Part shown: in pieces, positions 12,889 to 24,343 of the stretch
Position numbering within the stretch: the stretch's first letter is position 1
How the letters are laid out: every line of letters begins with the position of its first letter
Source: Chelonoidis abingdonii
Taxonomy: Eukaryota; Chordata; Testudines; Testudinidae
Assembly: GCF_003597395.2 (NCBI RefSeq)
Contig: NC_133769.1
Coordinates: forward strand, 42,721,462-42,785,461
Reading direction: 5' to 3'
DNA length: 64,000 nucleotides
The notes under the pieces: generated by a model
Seen by the model: only the letters and a program-made list of their open reading frames with translations
Database searches by the model: none
What the model was told of the DNA's origin: nothing
Made by a program: the position numbers and the translations under genes

Positions 12889-14800
12889 AAATTGCTAAAA
12901 CTAGGTATAGTAAATGGGCTCAGTTATGCAGGACCATACCGTAGTTTACTGATACCATACTCTCAGGGAAAAGATGATGGCCAGACAACTGTGAAGGTAC
13001 ACAACAATGAGCATTTTAGCATAGCGTAAAAACCACTAAGCAGCACAAAATCAGAGGACAGCAAAAAAGATCAATTTTGCTGTGCTGAAATCATACCCAG
13101 ATAGGATTTACAGCAGAGTAATAGTAAAGACTATGACTTTGTTTCTGAAGAGAGTGCTTCCCTAGGACTGTGAAGAGTTGGGGCAAGGATGTCTTTTGTA
13201 TTTGTAGGACATTTTGCCCACATAGTTTACTTAGTTTCTGGTGCTGCTAATATTGTTTCTGTAACTATGTAACATTTCTATAAATATTTTTTTAAAGAAT
13301 AATGCATCATCTCTTGTCTGAAGACAGTTTTGAAAGGTATGGACTCAGTCGATGCCTGGCAAAATTAATCACTATGGGCAAAATCCCTAGCTATGGAAAG
13401 ACCATAATGGGGGTGAGCCCTCATCACCTCTAAAGATTTGGCTTTAAACAGCTACTGTTTTCTAGATAAGCTGCGCACAACTGAGTATGTGTTCAGCATG
13501 CATGTTTACTGCTGTTAACTGTTACTGGCAGGCAAATCTATTTTGTTTCAATTTTGGAGGGGCAGAAGAACCATTTTTAGGAGGCACAGCTGAAGAGAGA
13601 GATTTTGTGAGTATTTATTGCCAGTAAAGAAGAAAAAGACAGTAGATTTTAACAAGGGACAGGGTATATTAATTGTAACAGAAGACTACTGTCTCATCCA
13701 GACTCCTGTGCACAGCATGCCGTAGTTGGCTTTTTGAGTTTAGTTAGCCCTCTGACAAGAAGGAAGGATCCCGCACAGGTCAGAGGGAGATACACAGCCA
13801 GCCAGCAGCAGAGATGGAGCAGGTGTTACAGACAGTGTGAAAAAGAGTATCAAGAGACAGAGCAGGTGTTAGATTTAGCTCTTTGAAGATGAATTTAAAA
13901 TGGAGTGGAGCTGTTTAAACATGATAGGAGATAACAATGAAACTTTTAGATCTTCAACACATCCCTTTAATGCTTCCTCTGGCTATATAGCACAAAAGTG
14001 GAAGAAATGGAACATGTATGAGGATTACAATAGTCTTAATCTCTCAGCAGTTGTTAGTGTTTTAAATGTACTGTGTTTGCTAGAGAGTGCTCCTTCATCT
14101 GATAAATCAAATGGCTAAATAAATGATATATGGACTGGTGTAAAAGCTTTCAAAGTTACTTTTTAACTTAGCCTTTTTAATAGCCTGTTACAGGGTCTGA
14201 ACTGGTAAAGCACTTAGGCACGTGCATAGCTCTATCTTTGTGTGTACTTCCACTGATTTCAAGCGAGAGCGTGGGAGAGACAAATTTGGACAAGTTGGAA
14301 AAAATAAGCTTTTAATGCTACTAATCACTTTCCCTTCTTCCCTTTCCATGTTTCTTTACCTTAAACTGACCCACTGGGCACTCAGACACACCACTGGTCC
14401 TCCTCTTTTATGAAGTGAAGCGTCCAACTTACCAAGTGAAAACTGCAGCAAATTGACTGTTGGCTTGTCATGAGTGTGCTGTTGCTGGAGCCCACAGGAA
14501 CAGTGGAATTTAGGATCTAGGGCAGCAATATATCTCATTTATCCTTGATAGTGGTTACCAGAGAAACTACAGGTCTAGAAAAATAAGACACACTAATATT
14601 TCCTCCCCTAACATTCACAGAGAATGTATACAGAATACATACGTTGTCCCTCTTAGAAAATTATTCAAAATAGCTTATGCTGATGCATGGGGTGAGGTCA
14701 ACTGTACATAGACAGTTAAAAAAAAAAGTGATGTGAACTATCAGTTTCCATCATGTAATTGTCCTACATCAAGTCTCAAAATTCATGGTGAAAAGTAGTT
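12889..14800. other. unassigned noncoding DNA
   Basis: No repeat family, exon or RNA recognised. A 72-codon frame at 13900-14118 has no known motif. Confidence 0.4.
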
Positions 14801-14808
14801 TCTACATT

Positions 14809-15171
14809 CAGGGCCGGCTCTACAGTTTTCGCCGCCCCAAGCAGTGTGCTGAACTGCCACCGCGGGAGGCGGGGGCAGTCCGTGTGCCCTTAGGGCGGCA
14901 GGCACATTTCCGTGGCAGCGGCAATTCGGTGGCAGTTTCTGTGTTTAGCTGAAGCCGCCGCGGACAGCTAAACATAGAAGCTGCCGCCGAATTGCCGCCA
15001 TGGCAGAAACGCACCTGCCACATGAAGGGCACACGGACTGCCCCCCTTACCCTCCCCCTGCCCGCGGCAGCAATTTGGCACACTGCTTGGGGGCAAAACA
15101 GGGACTGCCGCCCCTTGCAGATTGCCACCCCAAGCACCAGCCTGGAATGCTGGTGCCTGGAGCCGGCCCTG
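14809..15171. mobile_element. non-autonomous hAT fold-back element, perfect 8-bp TSD
   Basis: Termini are CAGGGCCGGCTC and, at the other end, GAGCCGGCCCTG: perfect 12-bp inverted repeats. The element is flanked by identical 8-mers TCTACATT at 14801-14808 and 15172-15179, diagnostic of hAT insertion. The 363-bp GC-rich interior is palindromic around 14958, with GTTTAGCTG facing CAGCTAAAC. No transposase is encoded. The 142-codon minus-strand frame across it reflects GC richness. The clean TSD suggests a comparatively young insertion. Confidence 0.9.
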
Positions 15172-15499
15172 TCTACATTATTCTGAAGATGCAGGGAGTA
15201 AAAAAATAAAGTCAGATTTTCAAAGGAGCTCAGCTTCCATATTGGCACCTAAATAAAGAGCTGAGCATTAAAAAATAATAATGATTAAAAAAAACCCATC
15301 TGGCCCTATTAGTGCACAGTTTAGACTAACATTTCATTTTTATGACAAGTTTCATATGAAGATGACAAGTCCTGTGGCTTGCCCATAACACCATTCTTTC
15401 CTAACAATTTTCATTGTTTTCTTCTCAAGGAAAGGGAGAAAGGATAGTCTTATAGCTGAGTCATAGATCTGTGTCAGATGGACAAGCTTGTATTCCTGG

Positions 15500-15672
15500 A
15501 GTTTATACTGGCTTCTAGTGTAACCTTGAGCAAGTCACTTCAGTCTTCCCATCTACAAAATATGGCTACTAAAACCTATCTCATAGGATATGCTGAAGAT
15601 AAATTCATTAATATTGTATTTAACTTTGATATCCTCAAAGGTTCTGTAAAAGTGCTTATTATTATTACTATA
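15500..15672 (-). mobile_element. MIR-like CORE-SINE relic
   Basis: The strand shown carries the reverse of MIR: GTAACCTTGAGCAAGTCACT, then CCCATCTACAAAATATGG, then CTATCTCATAGGATATGCTG, ending in GTAAAAGTGCTTATTATTATT. This order of blocks is specific to MIR/CORE SINEs. It is heavily diverged, without recognisable TSD. Confidence 0.75.
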
Positions 15673-16194
15673 CTGGATATCTCCTCTTTTTCTAGGTAAG
15701 ATACCTCTGTGCAGAGTACACAATCCAGAATTGTACTGGCCCTTTAAAATACAGAAATATACCTATGAAAAGTGGCTGACCTACATCTGAATATCAGCAA
15801 ATACTGTCCATTGGCAGCTGCAGCTTCAGACTTTACGTCCCTCTACATGATAAAAAACAGTGGGAGAAACCACCAAAATATGATGTATCCCAGGCTGTTG
15901 ACATTATAGATCAGTTTGTACCTGATGCTAGAAGAGAAAAAAATGGGAAGGCTCAAGGAGTCTTTCCCCGTCCCCTCCCTCAATTATAGCCTTTGTGGTT
16001 TCCTGAGCATAGATCCTATCTCCCTATTAGTGTCACCAGAGAGTATTAGCTAACTCAGATGAGATGGGAAAGAGCAGGAAGGTGGTGGGCCTTGACCCCA
16101 CCCACCTTCTTTCTTGATCCCTGTAGTTGGTGGGATGCACAGGAAAGATCATGCTACCCCCTCTTAAAGGGTGGTGCAGCCAGCATGTTCCCTC
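15673..16194. other. unassigned noncoding DNA
   Basis: No feature recognised. Confidence 0.4.
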
Positions 16195-16282
16195 TGAATG
16201 CTGGGAAGTTCCAGGAGGCACCAACGGTGATGGAACTAGGGGTGTGGTGCTGCTGCTGCACCCACTGGCTTGAAGTAGCTCC
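16195..16282. mobile_element. left part of an interrupted old repeat
   Basis: Sequence with GATGGAACTAGGGGTG and then GCACCCACTGGCTTGAAG resembles an old reptilian DNA-transposon repeat that continues at 17163-17230 (GGCTTGAAG, then CAGGGTTTACAGTTTGG). It is split by the LTR-type repeat at 16283-17162. The 38 bases at 16238-16275 recur at 17163-17200 on the other side of the insertion with four mismatches. Confidence 0.5.
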
Positions 16283-17162
16283 TGTGATGGGTTGGATCAC
16301 AGAAACCCCCTTGGGAACTGCCAACTGATGTGCCAAGACTACTGCCCCTGCTTTCCCTGCCAGCCTGGGAATGCAGCATCCTGTCTTGTTGAGCCAGACA
16401 CGCCTGTCTGCTCCAACACAGACCCAGGGTCTGAATGGCGTGCCCCAAAGCTGCAGACTTAACTCAAAGCAGCTTACAGAAGTGTTCCTGTCTTTAACAC
16501 TCAGATTCCCAACTCCCAATGGGGTCTAAACCCAAAATAAATCCGTTTTACCCTGTATAAAGCATATACAGGGTAAACTCATAAATTGTTCATCCTCTAT
16601 AACACTGATAGAGAGATATGCACAGCTGTGTGCCCCTCTCCCAGGTATTAATACATACTCTGGGTTAATTAATAAGTAAAAAGTGGTTTTATTAAATACA
16701 GAAAGTAGAATTTAAGTGGTTCCAAGTAGTAATAGACAGAACAAAGTGAATTACCAAGTAAAATAAAATAAAACATACAAATTTAAGCCTGATACAGTAA
16801 TAAAACTGAATGCAGATAAAATTTCACCCTCAGAGATGTTTCAATAAGTTTCTTTCACAGACTGCAGGCCTTCCTAGTCTGGGCCCAATCCTTTCCCCTG
16901 ATACAGCCGTTGTTCCAGCTCAGGTGGTAGCTAGGTTATTTCTCATGAGAGCTCACACTTTGCATAATTACAATAGGCCCTCAGAGTTATATTTTATATT
17001 TCTAGTTTCAGATACAAGAGTGGTACATTTATACAAATAGGATGACCACACTCAGTAGATTATAAGCTTTATAATGATACCTTACAAAAGACCTTTTGCA
17101 TGAAGCATATTCCAGTTACATTACATTCATATTCATCAACATACTTTCATAAAATCATATAG
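16283..17162 (-). mobile_element. antisense LTR-type repeat, same family as 10857-12888
   Basis: Read on the minus strand this ends in a CCATCACA-type CA terminus (TGTGATGG at 16283 on +). The minus strand has AATAAA at 16693-16688, in the position of an LTR polyadenylation signal. Its other end, rich in TTGCATGAAGC and CATAAAATCATATA, matches the beginning of the 10857 copy in reverse. That end stops at CATATAGAG without the expected terminal TGTGAC, so this copy is truncated. The segment that should hold the TATA region is missing near 16930, an internal deletion. No coding sequence. Confidence 0.6.
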
Positions 17163-17230
17163 AGGGGTGTGTGGCTGATGCTGCACCCGCTGGCTTGAAG
17201 AGACTTCTTTCATAGACAGGGTTTACAGTT
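17163..17230. mobile_element. right part of the interrupted old repeat
   Basis: Continuation of the repeat begun at 16195. It restarts with a second copy of the 38-base GGGGTG...GGCTTGAAG block and proceeds through CAGGGTTTACAGTTTGG. Confidence 0.5.
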
Positions 17231-19063
17231 TGGTATTCAATTAGCTAAAATAAATTCTTATTTGATATTACTTCCACATGAAAACCCATAACCATTTTAA
17301 CAGTGACTTTACCCCCACTCTCTCACCCTTCTTAATTCTGTGTTTAGCACTGTGCAGAATTATTTTGACTGATCAGTGCAAATCATAACTATATCTCACC
17401 GTATAATTACAGCAAACAAACAAGTCTGTTTAATCATTTCTGGCAGGGCTTTCACTCAGACTGGAAAAATAGTATCAGGCACAGGACTTATGGTAGTCTT
17501 CTGTTTCACTGACTCTGTTAAAAGGTTTGTTAATTAAATTATTTGAATTCATATGTTCATAAGTTCCTCCTGAGCTCAAAACAACCTAGTTATTTGTGCT
17601 CATAACAGGTTTGTGGATTTCTTTAGGCTTCTACTATGCTAATTTTATTGAGAACTCTATTTGTGATTCATTTACAGAAAAAGAAAACAGCATAAGAAAT
17701 TACGAGTGTAATGTAACTCTAAGGACTTGACTTCACTAGAAGTTTACTGAAATAGCAATTCCTATATTTACTTGATATAAGCCACTGTATGAATATTCCT
17801 ATTCTGCAAGAGGGATTTATACCAAAATAATTATTCTGGAAAAGCTATTTCAGTAAATTTTCAGGTGTAGACAAACCCTACAGATATTAAGGAAAATCAA
17901 TTGTATTTTAACTGCATTGTATCAGTTCTCAGCCTGACGATGGTAAAGGAGATCTAGAACAGATATGTGCTCTCAACTTATGCATTATGCACTACAAGAA
18001 TTGTGCTACATGTTCAAAAATAGTGCTACATTTGCCTTGTTCAATAACTGCATCAACAATCTAAGGGAGAGTGCAAACCACTTAAAAAGTGATACTAAAA
18101 GTATGTTGGGTTTAAAATACAGAAGTTGACAGGTGTGATGAAAGGTTTATTGATTTGATTGTAGTGAATTTTATTTGCAATTAATATGGGGCTCTTTAAA
18201 AACTTGTCGCCTGGAAGAGGAGTAAGGAAGTGTTTCCTAGTAGAGGAGTAAGGGAGCCCTATGCCCCTGTGCCAGCAACCTGCATCATGGATATGGCTAT
18301 GTATAGGGAAGCTGATCCTACTCAGCTGCTATTCTTCCTCCTGTGATGGTGAGTAAGAAGTGGGCGAGCAAAGAAAACCACGGGACTTGTTTTGTTCCAG
18401 TTATAGGGCTAGTACAGGACATACTGGAGGGGGGAACAAATAAGCAGATTATAGCCCTAAATTCTAGGCTGCTGTTAGAGTAGCACAACAATGCATTGCA
18501 CGGGGCTTCGGCAAAGCTGCAATTTCACCCTTTATCAAGTCAATAGAAATACTTTTCTGCTCTGTGGTGTATGACACACACAGCAAACTGTGATTTTGCA
18601 TAAGGTTACTGCTGCCACTGACTGCTAGCACCTGAGCCACACCCTTCCATTCTGATCAGCTGGTGAGCATAAACCATGAGTTTGTATTTTTTTCTCTTTA
18701 TGTGCCAGCCCGGTGAGTGGAATTTCTATAGAACTGGACAGAATGGCATTCCCTCTTCTCCCTGAGCTTGCTCACACAGTTTCAACTGAGCTCAGTTCTA
18801 GTCAATTTTTAATTCTTAATTAAATCAGTTGGCTTTTTAATTTTTCTGTAGATTCCTCGTGAATTATCACTTTGAACACAGCATTCATCTCTCTCCCTCC
18901 TACACCTGTTTTTTCTCCATGAACAAATGTTGGTGTTTGAGAAATGGAGAGTTTGGTGCCGTAGGCTGTGGTAACCACTGGGTGGTGTTTACCAATAGGA
19001 AGGATGGTCCTTTAGCTAGGGCACTAGCCTGAGACTTAAAAGATGTGATTTTGAGTCTCTGTT
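17231..19063. other. unassigned noncoding DNA
   Basis: No repeat or gene recognised over 1.8 kb. It includes homeobox-like ATTA motifs, which are expected by chance in AT-rich DNA. Confidence 0.4.
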
Positions 19064-19655
19064 AGAATCATAGACTTTAAGGTCAGAAGGGACCATTATG
19101 ATCTTTTAGTCTGATCTCCTGCACAACGTAGGCCACAGAATATCACCCACCCACCCCGTATCAAGCCCCTGAGGTACTGAAGTCCTCAAATCGTGGTTTA
19201 AAGACTTCAAAGTGCAAAGAATCCTCCAGCAAGTGACCCGTGCCCCACGCTGCAGAGGAAGGCAAAAAAAAACCCAGGGCCTCTGCCAATCTGCCCTGGA
19301 GGAAAATTCCTTCCCAGCCCCATATATGACGATCAGCTAAACCCTGAGCATATGGGCAAGACTCACCAGCCAGACACCCAGGAAAGAATTCTCTGTAGTA
19401 ACTGAGATCTCACACCACCTAACATCCCATCCAAGCCATTGGGCATATTTACCGCTAATAGTCAAAGATCAATTAATTGCCCAAATTAGTCTATCCCATC
19501 ATACCATCCCCTCCATAAACTTATTAAACTTAGTCTTGAAGCCAGATATGTCTTTTGCCCCCACTACTCCCCTTGGGAGGCTGTTCCAGAACTTCTCTCC
19601 TCTAATGATTAGAAATCTTTGTCTAATTTCAAGTCTAAACTTCTTGATGGCCAGT

Positions 19656-21825
19656 TTATATCCATTTGTTCTTGGTACTGAGCTTAAATAATTCCTCTCC
19701 CTTCCTGGTATTTATTCCTCTGCTATAATTATAGAGAGCAATCATATCTCCCCTCAACCTTCTTTTGGTTAGGCTAAACAAGTCAAGCTCTTTGAGTCTC
19801 TTTTCATAAAACAGGTTTTCCATTCCTGGGATCATCTTAGTAGCCCTTCTCTGTACCTGTTCCAATTTGAATTCATCCTTCTTAAAGATGAGAGACCAGA
19901 AATGCACACAGTATTCCAGATGAGGTCTCACCAGTGCCTTGTATAATGGTACTAACACCTCCGTATATTTACTGGAAATACTTTTCCTGATGCATCTCAA
20001 GACTGAATTAGCTTTTTTTCACGGCCATGTCACACTGGCAGCTCATAGTCACCCTGTGATCAGCCAATACTCCGAGGTCCTTCTCCTCCTCTGTTACTTC
20101 CATCTGATACCTCCCCAGCTTATAACAATAGTTCTTGTCATTAATCCCTGAATGCATGACCTTGCACTTTTCACTATTAAATTTCATCTTTTTACTATTA
20201 CTCCAGTTTACAAGGTCATCCAGATCTTCCTGTCTGATATCCTGGTCTTTTGTATTGGCAATACCTCCCAGCTTTGTGTCATCTGCAAACTTTATTAGCA
20301 CATTGCCACTTTTTGTGCCAAGGTCAGTAATGAAAAGATTAAATAAGATTGGTCCCCAAACCAGTCCCTGAGGAACTCCACTAGTAACCTCCTTCCATCC
20401 TGACAGTTCACCTTTCAGTACGACCTGTTGTAGTCTCCCCTTTAACCAGTTCCTTATCCACCTTTCAGTTTTCATATTGATCCCCATCTATTCCAATTTA
20501 GCTAATAATTCCCCATATGGAACCGTTTCACATGCCTTAATGAAGTCAAAGTAAATTAGATCCACTGTATTTCTTTTGTCTAAAAATATCTGTTATGTTC
20601 TCAAAGAAGGAGATGAGGTTGGTTTGGCACAACCTACCTTTTGTAAAACCATATTTTATTTTGTCCCAATTACCGTTGACCTCAATGTCTTTAACTACTT
20701 TCTCCTTCAACATTTTTTCCAAGACCTTGCATACTACAGTTGTCAAACTAACAGACCTGTAGTTACCTGGACCACATTTTTTCCCCTTTCTTAAAAATAG
20801 GAACAATATTAGTAATTCTCCAGTCATATGGTACAACCCCTGAGTTTACAGATGCATTAAAAATTCTTGCTAATGGGCTTGCAATTTCATGTGCGAGTTC
20901 CTTTAATATTCTTGGATGAAGATTATCTGGGCCCCCCGATTTAGTCCCAACAAGCAGTTCAAGTTTGGCTTCTACCTTGGATGTGGTAGTATCTACCTCC
21001 ATATCCTCATTCCAATTTCTCATTCTACCATTATCCCTAAGCTCCTCATTAGCCTCGTGAAAGACTGAGGCAAAGTATTTGTTTAGATATTGGGCCATGC
21101 CTAGAGTATCCTTACCTCCACTCCATCCTCAGTGTTTAGCAGTACCGCTTCTTCTTTCTTTGTTTTCTTCTTATTTATATGGCTATAGAACCTTTTTATA
21201 ATGGTTTTAATTCCCTTTGCAAGGTCCAACTCTACATGGCTTTTGGCCTTTCTAATTTTATCCCTACATGTTCTGACCTCAATATGGTAGCCCTCCTTGC
21301 TGTTCACTCCCATCTTCCACTCCTTGTAGGCTTTCTGCTTTTTCTTAATCACCTCTCTGAGATGCTTGTTCATCCAGCTTGGTCTACAATTCCTGCCTAT
21401 GAATTTTTTCTCCTTTCTTGGGATGCAGGCTTCTGATAGTTTCTGCAACTTTGACTTAAAGTAATTCCAGGTCTCCTCTGCCTTTAGATCCACAAATTCT
21501 TTAGTCCAATCCACTTCCCTAACTAATTTCCTTAATTGTTTTAAGTTAGCCCTTCTGAAATAAAAAAGCCCTAGTGTCAGATCTATTTTTGTTTATCCTT
21601 CCATTTAGTTTAAACTGAATTAGCTCATAATCACTCGAACTGAGGTTGTCCCCTACAATCATTTCTTCTATGAGGTCCTCACTACCCACCAAAACCAAAT
21701 CTAAAATGTCATCCTGTCGTGCTGGTTCAGCAACTACTTGGTGAAGGAATCCATCAGCTATCGCATCCAGGAAAATCTGAGCCCTATTATTATTACTAGC
21801 ACTTGTCCTCCAATCTATATCATAA
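19656..21825 (-). pseudogene. CR1 ORF2 remnant (endonuclease C-term, RT)
   Basis: In 5'-3' order on the minus strand: an endonuclease C-terminal piece from about 21825, with DDILDLVLVGSEDL and SSSDYEL, where the family has SDH (Tyr codon at 21629-21627 replaces the catalytic His); a linker at 21514-21101 with WMNKHLREVIKKK; an RT N-terminal piece at 21098-20763 with GGPDNLHPRILKELA; RT pieces at 20836-20546 with NYRSVSLT and at 20487-20008 with GVPQGLVWGPILF and the catalytic IKFADDTKLGG; and the C-terminal domain at 20000-19656 with [11 protein letters not shown] and [10 protein letters not shown]. Frameshifts and stops separate the pieces. The FADD motif itself is intact. Confidence 0.93.
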
Positions 21826-21827
21826 TC

Positions 21828-22804
21828 TTGTCACACCTTTGTTGTCCTTTTTTAGGAACAGGCAGAATTCCACTGAAGATCACGTGAACCTCGATTTCCT
21901 TAATCATCTTCCCCAGCCTGGCTTAGTCTAGATACGTTCCAGTGAGAATCTAGCCATATCATTCATTCCCACATGAAGGACAATCAGTGGATTCTTTCCC
22001 ACTCCCTTTAGGATCCTCTTCAGGCTCAGGTCCACATCCCATACCTTAGCACCTGAAAGACAGCACACTCTTCTATTCTCTGGATCAGCCCTGGTTACAG
22101 GCTTGTCTATTCTTCTCAGTAAAGAGTCCCCAATCACATAGATCTGTCTTTTCCTGGTGATGGTGTGATTCTCTGGTCTATCCCCTGTTCCCTCTGGCTG
22201 CCAGTCCTCTCGATTCCTATTCTCTCTTCCAATCCTCCGCAACCCATCCTGTATCCTCCTAGGGCTCATAAATGGTGTTGTTATCTCCATTGCCTCTTCC
22301 CCTCTTCCTATAGGACTAGCTGCTCTTCTCTTCTTCCTTGGCATCTCACCTTCACTGCTGTGCCCCTTCTTCATTTTCCAATTCCACAAACCTGTTTTTG
22401 AGCTCTATTTCTCCTTCACTAGCCCATCTTTTCCTCTGCCTGGTTCTCTTAGTCATATACTTCCACTGTCCACTTTCCTCACCCAGCAGTCTGCCCTCAG
22501 AATTCTTTGGTCCTGCTTCCAAAGACTTCCATCTGCAAGTCTGAGCTTTTCTTTTCAGACTCCTCATGTCTTTGCTCCATCATCTGCTTGAACTCCCTTC
22601 TAAATTCACCAGAGTTTCCACCTGCATTTCCAGTCCTCAGATCTTCTCTGCCATCAGCTCTATCAGGTGGCACTTCATGCGGATGAAACTTTTTTCAGGT
22701 ACCCCGTCCAGGATCATATACATGCCGCAGCTTCCACATCCAGTCATCTTCATTGTGTCTTCCACTGCTTTGGTCACTACCACTGCTGCCTCTCTATCTG
22801 TCAT
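21828..22804 (-). pseudogene. CR1 ORF1 remnant (zinc-finger-like, coiled region, SGNH esterase)
   Basis: The start ATG is at 22804. The first 55 codons (to a stop at 22637) contain CGSCGMY and later MKC, a Cys pattern like the zinc-binding/PHD-like segment of CR1 ORF1. Next comes a charged, probably helical stretch (22567-22352). Then 22389-21928 holds the SGNH-hydrolase blocks: IYVIGDSLLRR with the nucleophile Ser, SGAKVWD, and VLHVGMND with the GxND block. An IFSGILPVPKKG tail follows near 21865-21830 in another frame. CR1-type LINEs are known to carry such an esterase domain; its role in retrotransposition is not settled. The TGA after AEKI may be a decayed CGA. At least two frameshifts are present. 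Confidence 0.88.
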
Positions 22805-23084
22805 AGCTTTCCCACCTACATACTGTTAGTCCGGGAGACACAAACCAAACCTCAATACCACCACCCCCAGCAAAACAAACCCCCAACGAGCACCAAAACA
22901 TTGCCAGAATACGACACACTCCCTTCACTAGTCTGTTCCTCTGCCTGTCTGTTCCTCTGCCTGCCTGCCTCCCCCCAAACTCCCCTTCCAAACTCCCACT
23001 CAAACTCCACGGTTTACAGCTCTGTTTGCTGGCTCCTGTACCGTTGCAGCTGTGTCTGTTCCATCAATGACTTTCTGTGTGAAT

Positions 23085-23190
23085 CTGTGTGCCTCACTTC
23101 CCCCTCTGTAAATTAGGGATAATAGTATTCCCATACCTAACAGGGATGTTGTGAGGGTAAATACATTAATGATTGGGAGGGTCTCAAATA
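23085..23190 (-). mobile_element. MIR-like CORE-SINE relic
   Basis: The + strand shows CCCCCTCTGTAAATTAGGG, GATAATAGTATT, then AACAGGGATGTTGTGAGGG and TAAATACATTAATG, the antisense of the MIR/CORE central region. It directly abuts the 5' end of the antisense CR1. Confidence 0.7.
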
Positions 23191-24343
23191 GTACTGTAAC
23201 TCAGCTCCCTTATTGTAATGGGAGCTATCAAACTAGCCAGAGCTGAAGTTTGCATCCCATATGCAATGCTGCCCTGTTGCCAAGTGACCCTCCCTTAAGC
23301 AGAGAGGAGGCAGAAGAGAGGGAGCTAAGGCAGCAGCCGCTGATGGCCCGAACGAAGGGACCTCAGAATGGTTCAGTAGCTCACAGACCAAAAGCCTGGG
23401 AGAGAGGAGCTAACCGCTCCCTCTGGGTAGCAATTTAAAGGGAAGAGAGAAGGAGAGTAGCAGAGACAGCCAGAGACAGGTGAGCATCCAGCTCCCCTCA
23501 CAGCATGAATGTTTTGTCAATTTTCCCAGTCCTTAGTTGGGAAACTCTGTTGAGTTAGGTTCCCACAGCACCAGCCACACCACTGTGAAGGGAGTGACTG
23601 CCCGACGGACGGCTACCTTTGCTGCCTTCGCCTGCAGCCTTTTCACTGATAGTTACCTCAGCAAGGAGGAAAAGTGGAAAGCTTCTACCTAAGCTTGTTA
23701 CCCCAGTGTATGAAGGATTCAGACCTTAAGAGTTAAAAAGCTATTTCTGAGATGCAGGCTGTTCTACGGATCATTGGACCTTCAAGCAAGACACACACAC
23801 CAGACAACAGTGCCTGGAACATCTACAAATGTACCACTGACAGGGATCTGGAGTTGGGACTGGCTTGTTAGAGGGTTGACTTAACAACTAGCATCAGGGA
23901 GACTTTGAGTGGTTGTGTTAAGTGTCCCAAAATGAGGGAGGAAAAAATGGTTTACAGACTCCTATGTGATGAATAGCTGGGCGTAAGGGTTTTCAAAATC
24001 TAGCCATATTTATTTCATATGACTTGTTCTTTGCATTTTTTTTGTTTATAATATTTATTGTTTATATATAGTTTATTGGCGTTATTTGGTAATTAGAGAA
24101 TTGTGTACATGTTTATACAGTATCCACTGTTACAGTGGATTACCCATCATTTCCCAGGAGGCACCACCATTAGCGTAGCAGATCAGATAATCCAGATCAC
24201 CACTGGGAGAAGTCGGGAGTTCAGCAGGGATACCCAACTGGCAAAATGAGCCGGGACCTCGGGAGGTAAAGCATAGGCTGCCCCTCCTGAGTCTGTATCC
24301 TCAGAGGTGCCAGAGGGATTATAATATAATGCAGGGCATACTT
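23191..24343. other. unassigned noncoding DNA
   Basis: No feature recognised. A short perfect stem ATCCACTG-TTA-CAGTGGAT lies near 24122-24140. Confidence 0.4.

Larger units (their letters stand above)
19064..23060 (-). mobile_element. near full-span CR1 LINE with internal deletion
   Basis: A CR1 in antisense orientation spanning about 4.0 kb. Its 3' end is at 19064 (minus strand reads GGTCCCTTCTGACCTTAAAG, then CTATGATTC). Reading upstream come ORF2 pieces, ORF1 pieces and a leader rich in GGCAGGCAGGCAG and GTTTGAGTGGGAG that looks like a chelonian CR1 5' UTR, ending near 23060. Retaining the leader is uncommon, because most CR1 copies are severely 5'-truncated. Near 21825 ORF1 sequence passes directly into the C-terminal endonuclease, so the ORF1 end and most of the endonuclease are deleted. 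The subfamily differs from the copies at 1101 and 41985 and appears older. Confidence 0.93.

Noticed and set aside
14820..15248. 142-codon minus-strand frame
   Set aside because: It spans the palindromic GC-rich hAT and its right flank; no domain is visible and the composition explains it.
22667..23116. 149-codon plus-strand frame
   Set aside because: It lies opposite CR1 ORF1 and its leader, and has only low-complexity Ser/Cys/Pro content.
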